Origin: Siphonodentalium dalli
Taxonomy: Eukaryota; Mollusca; Scaphopoda; Gadilida; Siphonodentaliidae
DNA: 64,000 bases
Direction of reading: 5' to 3'
Assembly (NCBI GenBank): GCA_032622095.1
Contig: CP136063.1
Span: 31,934,987-31,998,986, forward strand
The position numbers were made by a program, and so were the translations under genes. The notes under the pieces were generated by a model. The model had not been told where the DNA came from. It worked only from the letters and a program-made list of their open reading frames with translations, and made no database searches. Shown here in pieces: positions 47,995 through 58,990 of this stretch; positions within the stretch are counted from its first letter, which is position 1, and the number at the start of each line of letters is the position of its first letter.

Positions 47995-48411
47995 TCAAGT
48001 ATTTAGTCTAGAATGATGTCGTTTCAAATGGTGCGACATGTTGGTCGTAACACCAGTCTTGTAACTTATGTAAGAGGTTGCCGTCGAACATAATTTGGAT
48101 ATCGTTTTAGTTCTGTCTGTCTTAATGCATCCATCCTCTTCAACGGTGTACGTCCCAAAACCGAAATACTGCCAGACTTTCGACCTGTAGGCCGCTGGCG
48201 GATTGACAAGTTTTAAGCTTTGAGCAGACATCTTTCCACGGCCCACGTGTTGTTGTTTTGCCGCAGACGATATATCCAATATACTAGTATTTGATTGGTT
48301 GAAATCACAGCAGTTCATCAAATTAAACCAATCAGAGCATGGCTTACAGTCTGTGGCTAGGTTACGGAGGTCAGTCATTTCACTTCCGCCAAAGTTTGTG
48401 TCAAAGGTCAA
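47995..48411 (-). pseudogene. BED zinc-finger fragment of a hAT transposase
   Basis: A 138-codon minus-strand frame. The C-terminal half is a BED-type finger: S-K-V-W-Q-Y-F-G-F (residues 77-85), E-D-G (92-94), a K-L-C where the usual C-x2-C would be, and T-T-N-M-S-H-H-L-K-R-H-H near the end. The first zinc-binding Cys is replaced by Ser (I-S-K-L-C), and the frame stops six residues after the last His, before any catalytic domain. Known of the family: BED fingers bind DNA in ZBED/hAT transposases. Inference: remnant N-terminus of the element's transposase, probably not functional. Confidence 0.65.
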
Positions 48412-49887
48412 AGTGCGAGCTCACAGAAACAAACGAAATTTACAGATTTACTTCCGATAACACTTCATAAGCATTCACAGCTTACGGAAACAAACGAGGG
48501 GACCCGATTGACTTCGTATGGTAACTGCATGATAATAGCGGAACTGTATCGTAGTGTATCGAAATTACAGTCAAATGAATCGCGTATAGAATCGTGAATG
48601 ACGAATCGCGATGCATCGAAATCGCGATGAATCGTTACAGGCCTAGCATTAATTATGTTGATGGTATACAAATAATTAATCATGTAATTACGTACATATA
48701 CCGGTAAGACTGCCGTCTGATTGAATACTCTATAAATAACGAGCTACGAGTTACAGTGTTTACACATTTATAACTTACAATAAGATATCATGAATATAAA
48801 CACTAAAAAGCATCTACGCATTGACCAATAATACCAATTAAGGAGAATTGAATAAATTATTTTTTAGAATTTCAGGTAGCGTCCGTGGAAATTAAACTGA
48901 CAGGTTTATGTACATGTATTCTGTCAAACGTAAAACTCTTTGTGTGCTGTGACGTCATACTGCAGGGTTTGTCTGGAGTATATTTTTATAGCGGCGAAAT
49001 ACGAATGGTAGCGAAGTCTTTCACTCGGAACGCATAGCTTGTTCAATAGTCTGTATAGGCCAACAACTGACGATCGACCGCAGCTATAGAACAGAGTTTT
49101 AGCCAACGTTTTATAAAATATAATTGAGTTTCGGCTGGAAATGTGAACATGTGCGTCGTTGATTGTGCTTGGGGACCCAGGCGGGACAACGAAACTATTA
49201 TTGACTGTACTTTGACTTTATCTCCATATTGGGGGGGGGGGTATGTGTTTGTGTTTATCCTCCATGCGTGTAATATGGCTCAAATGAATGGTGTTGTCAC
49301 TATGAATTCGTGCTATAAAGACAGGACAGGTTCCGTATTATTGTGAAATAAATCACTTTGGGATTTTGTTGAGTATGCATGGCAATATACGCAGTCGCAT
49401 AATAATCAACACACGTAGAGAATCACATGTTTTTTTCAGGAACTTCACTGACATCGAACTCAAAACAAATGATAATACAGCAATAAGATAAATGATCAAC
49501 ATTGAGTAGTTTCATCCACGAAAATCCCGTGCATAAAAATGTCCCGACTCAGCAATTGGGTGTTCTTTGATCCAATTATGTAATTGTACGATAGGACGGG
49601 GTCTTTGAGTCTGAGTAGTTTCATCCATGGAATCCCGTGCACAAAAACATCCGTACTCAACAGTCCGGCATTCTTTGATGTTACCGCAACATGTATTACG
49701 CTGTATCTAATGTCGCTATTTGACCCGCTTTTTCACCAGTATTCTGTTTAACCCCCCGAACTCCCGTTGCAGCCAAATTTTTTTACGACATATTGCTACT
49801 GACATTTGGTACATGCATGAATCAAACAGATCATCTGCGAGGGGAATGGGTCCGTGTGACGGACCCGCAGCCGGCCTGGCGGAAACC

Positions 49888-49940
49888 CTGGAATAGAGAA
49901 CCTTCGGAATAGTGGACCTTCGGAATAGCGACCTTCAGAA
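49888..49940 (+). repeat. GGAATAG-type short repeats
   Basis: GGAATAGAGAACCTTCGGAA TAGTGGACCTTCGGAATAGC is the continuation of the cluster at 47125-47210 interrupted by the AGGGTTTCC element. The following GACATGTCCCCCAATTA echoes 46826-46840. Confidence 0.75.
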
Positions 49941-50410
49941 TAGACATGTCCCCCAATTACACCGGTGGCGTAAACACATGTGCTAATCTTTGTCGGACTA
50001 TCGTGACTCTATCGGTACGGTTTACTCAAGTACGAGAAATACCTAATCACCCATAATGCATTCGCCCATTGGTCCACGCATATATAAAATTACCAAAACA
50101 TCTTACACCTGTGGCGTAAATGAAAGCAAATTTCAATTTAGGCCAAAACTTTGTCTGGATAGCAGCCTTCTTAATTCAGATTGTTTGGTCTAACTGGGCT
50201 GTCATTCAGGTTCAATTAGTCATTTACTTACCGGGTAGGACAATATAGTATCATCAGGGGTGGGGATTGTGTGGGCTGGAAATATCTACAGTTCACCTTG
50301 TCCTTAGTATACTACCATTAATGTGAAGCAGGCCCGTATAGAAGCGTCGTAATATGGGCAGCACAAAAGGGGACGGGTAGCGGAGCGCGTTACAGGCCCC
50401 TGTGGTTTTT
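49941..50410. other. No gene recognised
   Basis: Mixed sequence without supported frames, between the repeat cluster and the next tandem-core element. GTTTGGTCTAACTGGGCTGTC (50190) recalls the phrase upstream of the zinc-finger gene (33570). Confidence 0.35.
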
Positions 50411-51404
50411 AGCTCAACTTACTTTGTAAGTTTGAGCTATTGCCATTGATTGGCGTCCGTATGTACGTGTGTCCGTCAACAATTTCCTTTGGCGCGGGCT
50501 ACATGTCGTACCTTTTGTTTGGTCTTTATGAAATTTGTCATGAATGTTGACATTGACATGTAGATGGGAACAAATGATTTTGGGGTCGTTTGGCCAAAAA
50601 ACATGGCCACCAGCAGCCATCTTGGATTTTACTCTTTTATACATGTACATGACTAAATCCTTTGGCATGGGCTACAGGTCATAGCTTTGGTCGGATCTTC
50701 ATTAAATTTGTCATGGATGTTAACAATCACATGTAGTTGGGAACGAGTCGTTTTGGTGTTATTTGGCCAAAAAACATTGCTGCCTGCAGCCATCTTGGAT
50801 TTTACTCTTTGCATGACTAAATCCTTTGACACAGGTCGTACCTTTGGTCAGATCATTATGAGATTTGTCATGGCTGTTGACATTGACATGTACCCGGTAG
50901 ATGGGAACGAGTCATTTTGGTGTCGGTCGGCCAAAAAACATGGCTGCCAGTGGCCATCTTGGATTTCAAAATTCAATCCATTAGCACGGCCTACAGGTCT
51001 TATCTTTTGTCGGATCATCATTAAATTTGTCATTGATGTTAATATTGACATGTAGATGGGAACGGGTAATTTTGGGGTCGTTCGGCCGAAAAATATGGCC
51101 GCCAGCAGCCATCTTGGATTTTACTCTTTGCATGACTAAATCCTTTGGCAAGGGCTACAAGTCATATCTTTTGTCGGATCATCATGAAATTTGTGATGGA
51201 TGTTAACAATGACATGTAAATGGGAACGAGTCTTTTTGGGGTCATTTGGCAAAAAAGCATGGCTGATGGTGGCCATCTTGGATTTTAATCTTTGCATAAC
51301 TACCGGTAGGCCTTTCAACTTTCCACATTCCTATCACTCCATTGACCTTAACACATGAAATTATTCCCTTTCCAAGTTGAGCTACAGTGTCATTGGCACT
51401 TTCA
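50411..51404 (+). mobile_element. Complete short tandem-core (Helentron-like) element
   Basis: Both ends are present: AGCTCAACTTACTTTGTAAG TTTGAGCT after a T run at the left, and AAGTTGAGCT plus hairpin AGTGTC-ATT-GGCACT (51386-51400) then TTCAT at the right. Between them are about five to six core units. It is the most compact complete copy in the window (994 bp) and serves as the model for the 4.2-kb copy. Non-coding. Confidence 0.75.
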
Positions 51405-51427
51405 TCAGTAATGTGTTTACTGTTGTA

Positions 51428-52223
51428 AGGCCAAAATAAATTGAATGCGTGTTTCCGTTAACGAGCCCAAAAAAATATGGGCTGGCGGTAGGCTTTTCAT
51501 TTATTTTATTTTTTCATTTTATTTTGTTATGGTCTCGTGTGGGCCATACCTAACCACCATCAATTTCATCAAACACCATACAATGACCCAGAGCAACTGA
51601 TATATTGAGGGGAAACATATAAAACAGTTAAACAGTAGACAGTTTACTAAAATTACTTTAATAAACCTGAAACAGGCACTGCCTTGCCATGTGGCTTGGC
51701 CACAACAGGCATCAGTCCTGCATTGAAACAATTAATACAAATAGGGAAAACTGTCCTGTAATGTTTTTTTCAGAGATGTTTTTACATCCCATTGGGAGTC
51801 CTGCACAATGGGCACAGGTATCAATGGCCCCAAGGGCTGACCCATAATATCCCAATTCTATTGGAGACCGAGAAACAATATCCCGATGCACCACCATCCT
51901 TGCAGCCTGGTTATGGTCAGGTTGGAGCGAAGAGGAGCGATAACTTGTGATCTTCCAGTATAGCGTCCGGTCGTAATTTGACTTTCGTTTGAAGAGTGAC
52001 GATGTGGCTTTGCGAAAAATATATAAATATATCAAAGATATCATTTATTTCAAGGTGAATGAGATAAAATGGAACCACGTGTACACAGTTTGGTTAACAG
52101 TGCGGTCGGTCGGTTTATAGATTGTTTTTTTATATTTAAAACCAATCAAATGAACTTGGGTCCGTGGGTTTTGAAGACGGTCGGTTGGGTTACAGGAAAC
52201 ACGCATTCAATTTGTTTTGGCCT
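51428..52223. mobile_element. ~800-bp inverted-repeat element
   Basis: AGGCCAAAATAAATTGAATG CGTGTTTCC at the left is mirrored by GGAAACACGCATTCAATTTG TTTTGGCCT at the right. The arms are about 30 bases with a few mismatches. The interior holds the minus-strand frame at 51712-52044. Target duplication is not clear. Confidence 0.55.
51712..52044 (-). pseudogene. Unrecognised protein-like frame with Cys/His cluster
   Basis: A 110-codon minus-strand frame inside the inverted-repeat element. Its middle is protein-like: Q-A-A-R-M-V-V-H-R-D-I-V, S-P-I-E-L-G-Y-Y-G-S-A, A-I-D-T-C-A-H-C-A-G-L-P-M-G-C, with Cys-x2-Cys spacing. After residue ~95 the frame drifts; the neighbouring frame 51519-51731 continues with further Cys residues, suggesting a frameshift near 51730. 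I do not recognise the family. It could be a fragment of a transposon protein or captured host exon. Confidence 0.35.
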
Positions 52224-53216
52224 AATTGTGACATTTACATGTATATTCAAAATTTTGCTTTTAATTGCTTTAAATCCTGGATACATCTCGGTTGAAGTGG
52301 TAACCTTAAGACAGTGTTGGTGGTTAACGCAGTATTTATCAGAGTGACACCACTTTGCAGGTGATCAATTACTTTAAGGATAGCTGTGAGTGCTCTCGCT
52401 GTATTTTCCTCATGGTAATGACTGACCGTTCAGCACATTTTCAAACTTTTTTCTCGGGTGTACACACACATGAGTGCAGCAAGCATTGAGTAACTCCACA
52501 CGCTATCTAATGGTAGATGTAGATAATAAATCCCCCATGTGCATCACATAGATACGCTATATACATGTAGATACCTGGTGCATCATTACTCATCACCTCG
52601 TGGGGGGGGGGGGGGTGGGGTGTATATATTCCCAGGTACATCTTTAGTTCTTTACTCATCACTCTATAAATAAAATTTGTTTGAGAGTGACCCTTTAACT
52701 CTTCAGCCAATATAGAATTTCATGCAATTTTAAAGTAATGCCGTAGAAGATAAGTGTCAATTTTGAACAGGACAATTTTTTGGCTGTGCACTGGATTGCA
52801 CAATCCCAAAGTTTCCACAATGACAGGGAAATAGTGTATTTGGCACTGTCAAATTCAACTATAATTGATAGGCCTAAATATACCTACAATAAATATGTAG
52901 AAACGTCACAATGTTTTGCGCATGTTCTCTTCAAACCCACCATCCCAGGTGACAGGTATATGGGTGGACATGGTGATTCAACATGTACGCATACCGTACA
53001 TGTACATGTATGTAGTCGGTCAGATGCTGGTAGCTTGTTAAAACCAGATGTTTGGGTCCTGCAAATATTTGATAAACAATTAGATTTATATATCACTGAT
53101 GTAATGTTGTTCATTGAAATTTCAAGCAAAAAAAATAAAATGAAAAACAAATACTAATAACAACTGTACCATGTTGCATCCAACCAACACCCAAACTACC
53201 CCCCCCCCCCCCCAGC
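52224..53216. other. No gene recognised; MITE end, poly-G and poly-C runs
   Basis: Contains a right-end fragment of the TACCGCTAT MITE (52335-52390, GATCAATTACTTTAAGGATAG), a 14-base G run (52602-52615) and a 15-base C run (53199-53213). A 125-codon frame from a TTG at 52780 has no recognisable domain. Confidence 0.35.
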
Positions 53217-53900
53217 TCCTAGCTAAAGTTTTAGCCAAACTTTACAAAAGTTAACATTTTTTTTCAATTTTCTGGGAAAAACACATGGCTGCTAACAGCA
53301 ATCTTTGTTTGCACTCTTTGTATGACTAAATCCTTTGGCACACCCTACAGGCAACATCTCTCATCCAATCATCACCAAACATAATATGGATTCTCGGATT
53401 GACATCTACATGTAAATGAGAGATTACCATTCCCCCCCCCGAAATTCTGGTAAAAAAAAACATGGCTGCCAACAGCCATCTTGTTTTTACTCTTTGTGTT
53501 GACTAAATCCTTTAGCACACCCTACATGTAACATCTCTCATCTGATCGTCACAAAACTTCATATGGATCTTCGGGGTGACATTTTGATGGGAGCTATCCA
53601 TTTTTTCCGAATTCTGTTAAAAAAAAACATGGCTGCCAGCGGCCATACTGGATTTCAAGCATAAAGTTCATTAGTGAAATGTTTTGAAAATTCACGGGTA
53701 CATGTATGTTTGGGATATCACCTCTAGATGGGAACTATTGAATTTAAACGATTTTCGATGAAAAACATGGCCACTGGCAGGCATCTTGTATTTCACTCTT
53801 TGCATCACTAAATTCTTTGGCACACTCTAAAGGCCACAACCCTAATTCGATTGTCATCAAACTTAGTATGGATTCTCGAGGTGACCTCTAGATGGGAGAT
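53217..53900 (+). repeat. Diverged tandem-core repeats
   Basis: About four units of 160-180 bp: ATGGCTGC(C/T)A(A/G)CAGC ... ACTCTTTGTATGACTAAATC ... CATCTCTCATCCAATCATCA ... GATGGGAG. They resemble the tandem-core elements but belong to another subfamily, which also appears at 17220-17420. Confidence 0.6.
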
Positions 53901-53964
53901 TATCATTGTTGACATACAAACATCCCCGCGGTTGTGGGGTTCCACACCTGTAGAGGTACCACTA

Positions 53965-54090
53965 TAATCAAAGTAATTGACTTGAAAAACGGGGTGGTAC
54001 CCCGATAAAGACCATTGTATTGCTGGTAGTATACGGTACCCACAGCGGTATCAAGATGGTCACTGCGGTGGAGTTACGGTACCGTTTTGT
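53965..54090. mobile_element. Left-half copy of the TACCGCTAT MITE (copy 3)
   Basis: TACCACTATAATCAAAGTAATTGACTTG then AAAAACGGGGTGGTACCCCG and GGTCACTGCGGTGGAGTTACGG match 42289-42410. The right half is lost. Confidence 0.65.
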
Positions 54091-55192
54091 CAGGGACATG
54101 GCCAGAGGATCTCCATTGGGGGGGGGTGTCCACTTCAGGAAATTTCAACACTACACCCCTCCCCCTTAAATCCAAAAACACAAGTTTTGCATAATTCCAT
54201 TTGCACCTCAATGCTCAGGCCTAATAACCTAGATATATTCATAAACCATGGTTCTATATGTATACCCAGTATCAGAACAGTCAGATATCTGAACCTGAAA
54301 ATTCCATAAATACACAGAACGACACGATGTTTGTCAATACGGCACGAGTGCTGTCGCAGAAGGATAAAGAAGAAAAATTGTCATAAATTAGTTTGGAAAT
54401 ATTCAGGATATCGTGCAGTATCAGATATGGGTTGGTTTAAATTTTATATTTAGGCGTCTAATATCTAGTGTGTGTAAGTTCTACAATCGCGTTAAGTGTT
54501 TTTGGCATTTACATGGCAATATGGGCCAGGGGGCTGAGGGGCTGCAGTACCCCCCCCCCCCCCTCTGAATGATTTGCAAGCATAAAATTTTGGCAATTTT
54601 TGGGAGAATTGGTGGAACTTTCGGGCAAATCGCATGGTGCTTCAGGTGAATTTCTACATCTATACCTATACTTCACATTATTTGTAGTCTATTATGCACC
54701 GTATATTCAATAATAATAATGGGCCCAACTTCTCCGGTTAGCAAATTTATTTGTTACACAGTGGCTATTTTATCTCAGGCATGAAATGGCTTGATTTTAT
54801 ATTATCTTATACCAGGCCACCATTCGTCACTGCGTGTTGAAATTTTTATAATTTTTCAAAGTCTAAATTAAATCACGATATGTAAATTAGATCCTATCTT
54901 CAGCAAAATACATGTAGCTTTACCTACCATATCGTAGCTGAAGTGTGCATGTAATATTCAGTTAATGCAATGAATCATGAGTAGAACCTGGTTGAAATAC
55001 TACTGTGTGGCGAGTCACACTCGTCTTCGAGCTATATTGAGGCCATGTACATGTATGCATGGTGCTATGAACGGTTTGTATTGTGAATGGGTAAAATTAT
55101 CTGCTCGTAAACCCTCATAGTAGACAATTTTATACCAGGTTCTATTCAGTTTTCAGAAATAGCTCGCAATGCAAATTTGCATGGTACATGTC
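54091..55192. other. No gene recognised; poly-G and poly-C runs
   Basis: AT-rich sequence with G run 54118-54126 and C run 54550-54563. No supported coding frame. Confidence 0.35.
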
Positions 55193-56601
55193 AGGGTTTC
55201 CGCCAGGCCGGCTGCGGGTCCGTCCCACGGACCCATTCCCCTCGCAGATGATCTGTTTGATTCATACATGTACCAAAAGTCAGTAGCAATATGTCATAAA
55301 AAATTCGGTGCAACGGGAGTTCGGGGGGTTAAACAGAATACTGGTGAAAAAGCGGGTCAAATGAGCACAGTGTGTTACCAGTACAGCGTAACCCTTTGTA
55401 ATCAAAGCGCCAAAAACTACAACGTAATGTTTGGTGTGCATTGAAATAACGACGTTATATACAGCGTAATAAAGGTCGCGGTAACATCAAAGAATGTCGC
55501 ACTGCTGAGTACGGATATTATTTTGCACGGGATTTCTGTGGTTGAAACTACTCACGCTCGGAGATCCCGTGCTATCGTACGATTACATAATTTGATCAGA
55601 GAATGCCGACTTGCTGAGTTAGGCAGAGTAGGGATCGACATACGCCAACAGGCGGCCCCGGTTCTCCTACCAAAGGAGGTATCTACCTCCGAGATCCTGT
55701 GCTATCGTACTGTTATAAAACGGAACCTGTCCCAAATTAGTCTTTATAGCGGGAATTCATAGTGACAAAATCATTCATTTGACCCATACATGCATGGAGG
55801 ATAAACACAAACAACATGCCCACCCCCCCCCCCCAACAATATGGAGCCTGGATAAAGTCAAAGTACAGTCAATAATAGTTTTGTTGTCCAGCCTGGGTCC
55901 CCAAACACAAACAACGGCGCACATGTTCCCATTTCCCGCCAAAACTCAATTATATTTTATAACACGTTGGCTAAAACTCTATAGCAGCGGTCGTCAGTTG
56001 TTGGACTAATACAGACTATTGACAAACTATGCGTTCCGAGTTTGAAAGATTTGGCTACCATTCGTATTTCGCCACTATAAATATCTCCTGCAGACAAACC
56101 CTGCAGTATATATGACGTCACAGTGCACAAATAGTTTTACGATTGACAGAATACATGGAAAAGTCAGTTTCATTTTCACGGAAGCTACTTGAAATTCTAG
56201 GAAATACTTCATTCAATTATCCCAGCTAGGTAGTATTGGACAATGCATAGATGCTTTTTTGTGTTTAGTTTCATTATACGGAATCTTATTGTCAGTTATA
56301 AATTTTTAAACACTGTAACTTGTAGCTTGATATAGTATTCAATCAGACGGCAGTCTTACGTGCGTAATTATATGATTAATTATCTGGATACCATCAACAT
56401 AATTAATGCACCCACGGAAAATGATCGACTTGCGTAATATACGTAGCTTTGGATTGCTTTGTGGGACACTCAGGTGCAAGGAAATGGCTACTTTTCAATG
56501 TCAAATAACAAAATTTTCGCCCGACAGGACGAACCATGGTCGTCCCGTCGCGTTATGTGTTTCCCCAATACGGACTCATTAATTCCCCTTGGCGGAACCC
56601 T
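55193..56601. mobile_element. AGGGTTTCC element, right copy, uninterrupted
   Basis: Begins AGGGTTTCCGCCAGGCC and ends CCTTGGCGGAACCCT. It is inverted relative to 47211-49889 and lacks the hAT insertion: at the equivalent point it has one GCATTAAT (ATTAATGCACCC at 56402 on this strand). CATGT borders both ends. Frames at 55169-55444 and 55523-55762 lie in this repeat and have no matching conserved frame in the left copy, so they are not called genes. Confidence 0.75.
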
Positions 56602-58039
56602 GCATGTACATATTTGGTTAAGATTTTTTGGTCAAAGATGGTAGCCGGAAATTTGGTTTAAATAACCATCAGTGGCAGTGCTCTTGTTTTGTCTATCAGT
56701 CTCTCTGGATCACTTTATGTTTTACTTTTACCAACATTTCAGAGTTAAGAAATGACTAATATATAGGGTCCTGATTCATATTGTTATTCTGATGAATCTT
56801 CCACACTGGACTTAAAGAACTAATAGTTGTATTAAATGATATTTCTAAGTCATGTGAATAAACCCCATGTTATGTAGACAAACAGTATGTGAAGAGTATG
56901 CAGTAAGCAAAACACTCATTGCCGCGGATACCCTATGCATTAAGTGAACTTTGGTTAGAAATTCCACCAAATTGTTTATAACATAACAGTATAGCGCTAC
57001 TGGGTAACTAATTTTAACCCTCACCTTTCAAGATTTCGGTGTTGAATGGGTCACTGTGAATCACTCTCCTGAAACATTTCCACGGTGTTGAGTGTTGTGC
57101 TTATCGCTCACTCTTTACATGCTGTATAATGTATATAAACCAACGTTCGACTGACACAATGTGTGTTTTGAGGATATGGCATTCATACTTTCATAGTATA
57201 CCATTACTATATTCTTTACAACATGTTATAATTCTTAACTTTTATTTCTAAATTATAATCTATAATGAAGGCCAACCGTGCCTTTAACCAGCAAGGTCCA
57301 AATGACATGGTTTCAGTAACAGGGCATGGCAGACATTTAATTTTTACCGGTATATGTCCATGAACTATAAACATCTATACAGTACCAATGATACCAGATT
57401 TAAACTGGCACATTAATTAATGCGACTTGAGAATATATATACTTCAAAGTATCAACCTGTGTGGGGTACAATTATCATTCACCTACATGTAGGCCTACAT
57501 TGTATAACTAATTGTATATTCTAATTTTATATCTACATGTACATATCATGGACTTGGAAGGAGTAAATGTTCGGACACGTTATTATCATATTAATAAATG
57601 ACAAACAGTCATTATGCCAGACTTGGATATTTTAGGTGTTGTCAGAGTAACAGATCATGAGTTGATAGAATGCAAATATTTCACTGATTGGCTTGGTGCA
57701 CTGATGAAAAGTGTGATGACAGATATTTTCTACCTATTGATAGTCACATTAATGTTTGAGACAGTTGCTTGCTCTTTTCCCATGCACACAATGATCTTGA
57801 CTTTAGTCACATCAAGACAAATTTATTTATTTCAGTTATACATTTCTTGAGGCTTCTTTCTGAAGGGTTTCATGAAGGATTTTTTTCACCCCACCACCCC
57901 ATATGCAACATATCATATAGCTTAATGTCATCTCCACTATAAAGGCCCATATGAGGTCCCAGTAACATAAAATAGTGTTTTTGCAGCTATAAAGATGGTG
58001 TACTGATTGACTTAAAATTTGGTAAAAACCCATATTTTC
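56602..58039. other. No gene recognised
   Basis: AT-rich sequence. A 78-codon frame at 57614-57850 starts with ATG and contains a hydrophobic segment, but it has no recognised domain or splice context. Confidence 0.35.
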
Positions 58040-58990
58040 ATGTCATCAGCATCCCTGCCCCATGCAAGTATCTCGCCATCCTGTAGCTCTAGTGTAACAG
58101 AATAAAGGGGCCTCTCCTGCACAGATACATACAATGTCCATGGTCATAAAAAGGGAATTAGGGGTTACATGGGGCCTGCTTCCCTCATGTGATGGGCCTA
58201 CATGTACATGTATATAGACTCGAAAATTTAAGAAAAAACATATTTCCTAATGCATATCAGCATACTTGCCCCATGAATGTGTGTCGCCACCGGAGCTCTA
58301 GCCTCTAGTGTATTTGATAAACGGAACATCTCCTGCACAGATATGTACAAGTTCCATGGTCATAAAAAGGGAATTAGGGGTCCCTGGGGGCTTGCTTCCC
58401 CCATATAGTGTACATTGGGGCATCTCCTGCACAGATACACACAATATCCATAGTCATAAAAAGGGAATTAGGAGTTACAGGGGGCCTGCTTCCCTCATGT
58501 GCTGGGCCTATATACATGTAGACTCGAAAATTAAAGAAAAGCCATATTTCCGATTAAATCGTGAAAAGTTACCCTTAATTCTGCCGTGGTTAAGGAGTCG
58601 ATTACTTAGGGCATTAATGTACTTTAATATTGACTTAAAATTGGGTAAAAACCCATATTTTGATGTCATCAGCATCCCTGCCCCATGCAAGTATGTCTCC
58701 ATTCTGGAACTCTAGTGTATTTGAATAAAGGGGGTATACCCCGCAGACCTTGCTCAGATGCATACAACATCCATGGTCATAAAAGGGAATTAGGGGTTAC
58801 AGGGGCCTGCTTCTCTCATGTGGTGGGCCTATATATAGACTCGAAAATGGAAGAAAAAACTTATGTCCTAATGTACATTGTATATCAACATCCCTGCCCC
58901 ATCAATGTTTGTCTGCACCCGGAGCTCTAGTGTAATTGATAAAAGGGACATCTCCTGCACAGATATATACAAGTTCCATATATATGGTAA
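58040..58990 (+). repeat. ~215-bp tandem repeat, ~4 irregular units
   Basis: CATCAGCATCCCTGCCCCATG (and variants) begins units near 58043, 58257, 58665 and 58888. Each continues with GAGCTCTAGTGT, CTCCTGCACAGATA, CATGGTCATAAAA, GGGAATTAGGGGT and TATAGACTCGAAAA. The second unit contains an extra internal copy of the CTCCTGCACAG...GGGAATTAG part. Frames across it are repeat translations. Confidence 0.8.

Larger units (their letters stand above)
47362..48645. mobile_element. 1284-bp hAT element with perfect 8-bp target duplication
   Basis: Ends TAGGCCTGTAACGAT and ATCGTTACAGGCCTA are inverted, and GCATTAAT flanks both sides (47354-47361, 48646-48653). Subterminal repeats of the palindrome TATCGCGATA and its variants are dense at 47385-47465 and 48545-48630. 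It carries a BED-finger frame at 47995-48411 and a nested palindromic MITE at 47600-47818. Terminal sequence, 8-bp duplication and BED finger together identify the hAT superfamily. The DDE/hATC catalytic region is missing. Confidence 0.85.
47211..49889. mobile_element. AGGGTTTCC element, left copy, split by a hAT insertion
   Basis: It begins AGGGTTTCCACCAGG and ends CCTGGCGGAAACCCT, short terminal inverted repeats. Its sequence is the reverse complement of 55193-56601 over its whole length once the 1284-bp hAT element (47362-48645) and one target duplication are removed, leaving about 1.39 kb. The flanks AGAATAGA (47203-47210) and GGAATAGA (49890-49897) match 7 of 8 bases, a likely 8-bp target duplication. 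No transposase frame is seen, so it is a non-autonomous, hAT-like element. Confidence 0.75.

Noticed and set aside
55169-55762. 91- and 79-codon frames
   Set aside because: They lie in the AGGGTTTCC repeat, and the equivalent frames are not preserved in the inverted copy at 47-50 kb.
57990-58930. Frames of 64-135 codons
   Set aside because: They cross the ~215-bp tandem repeat and change phase between units.
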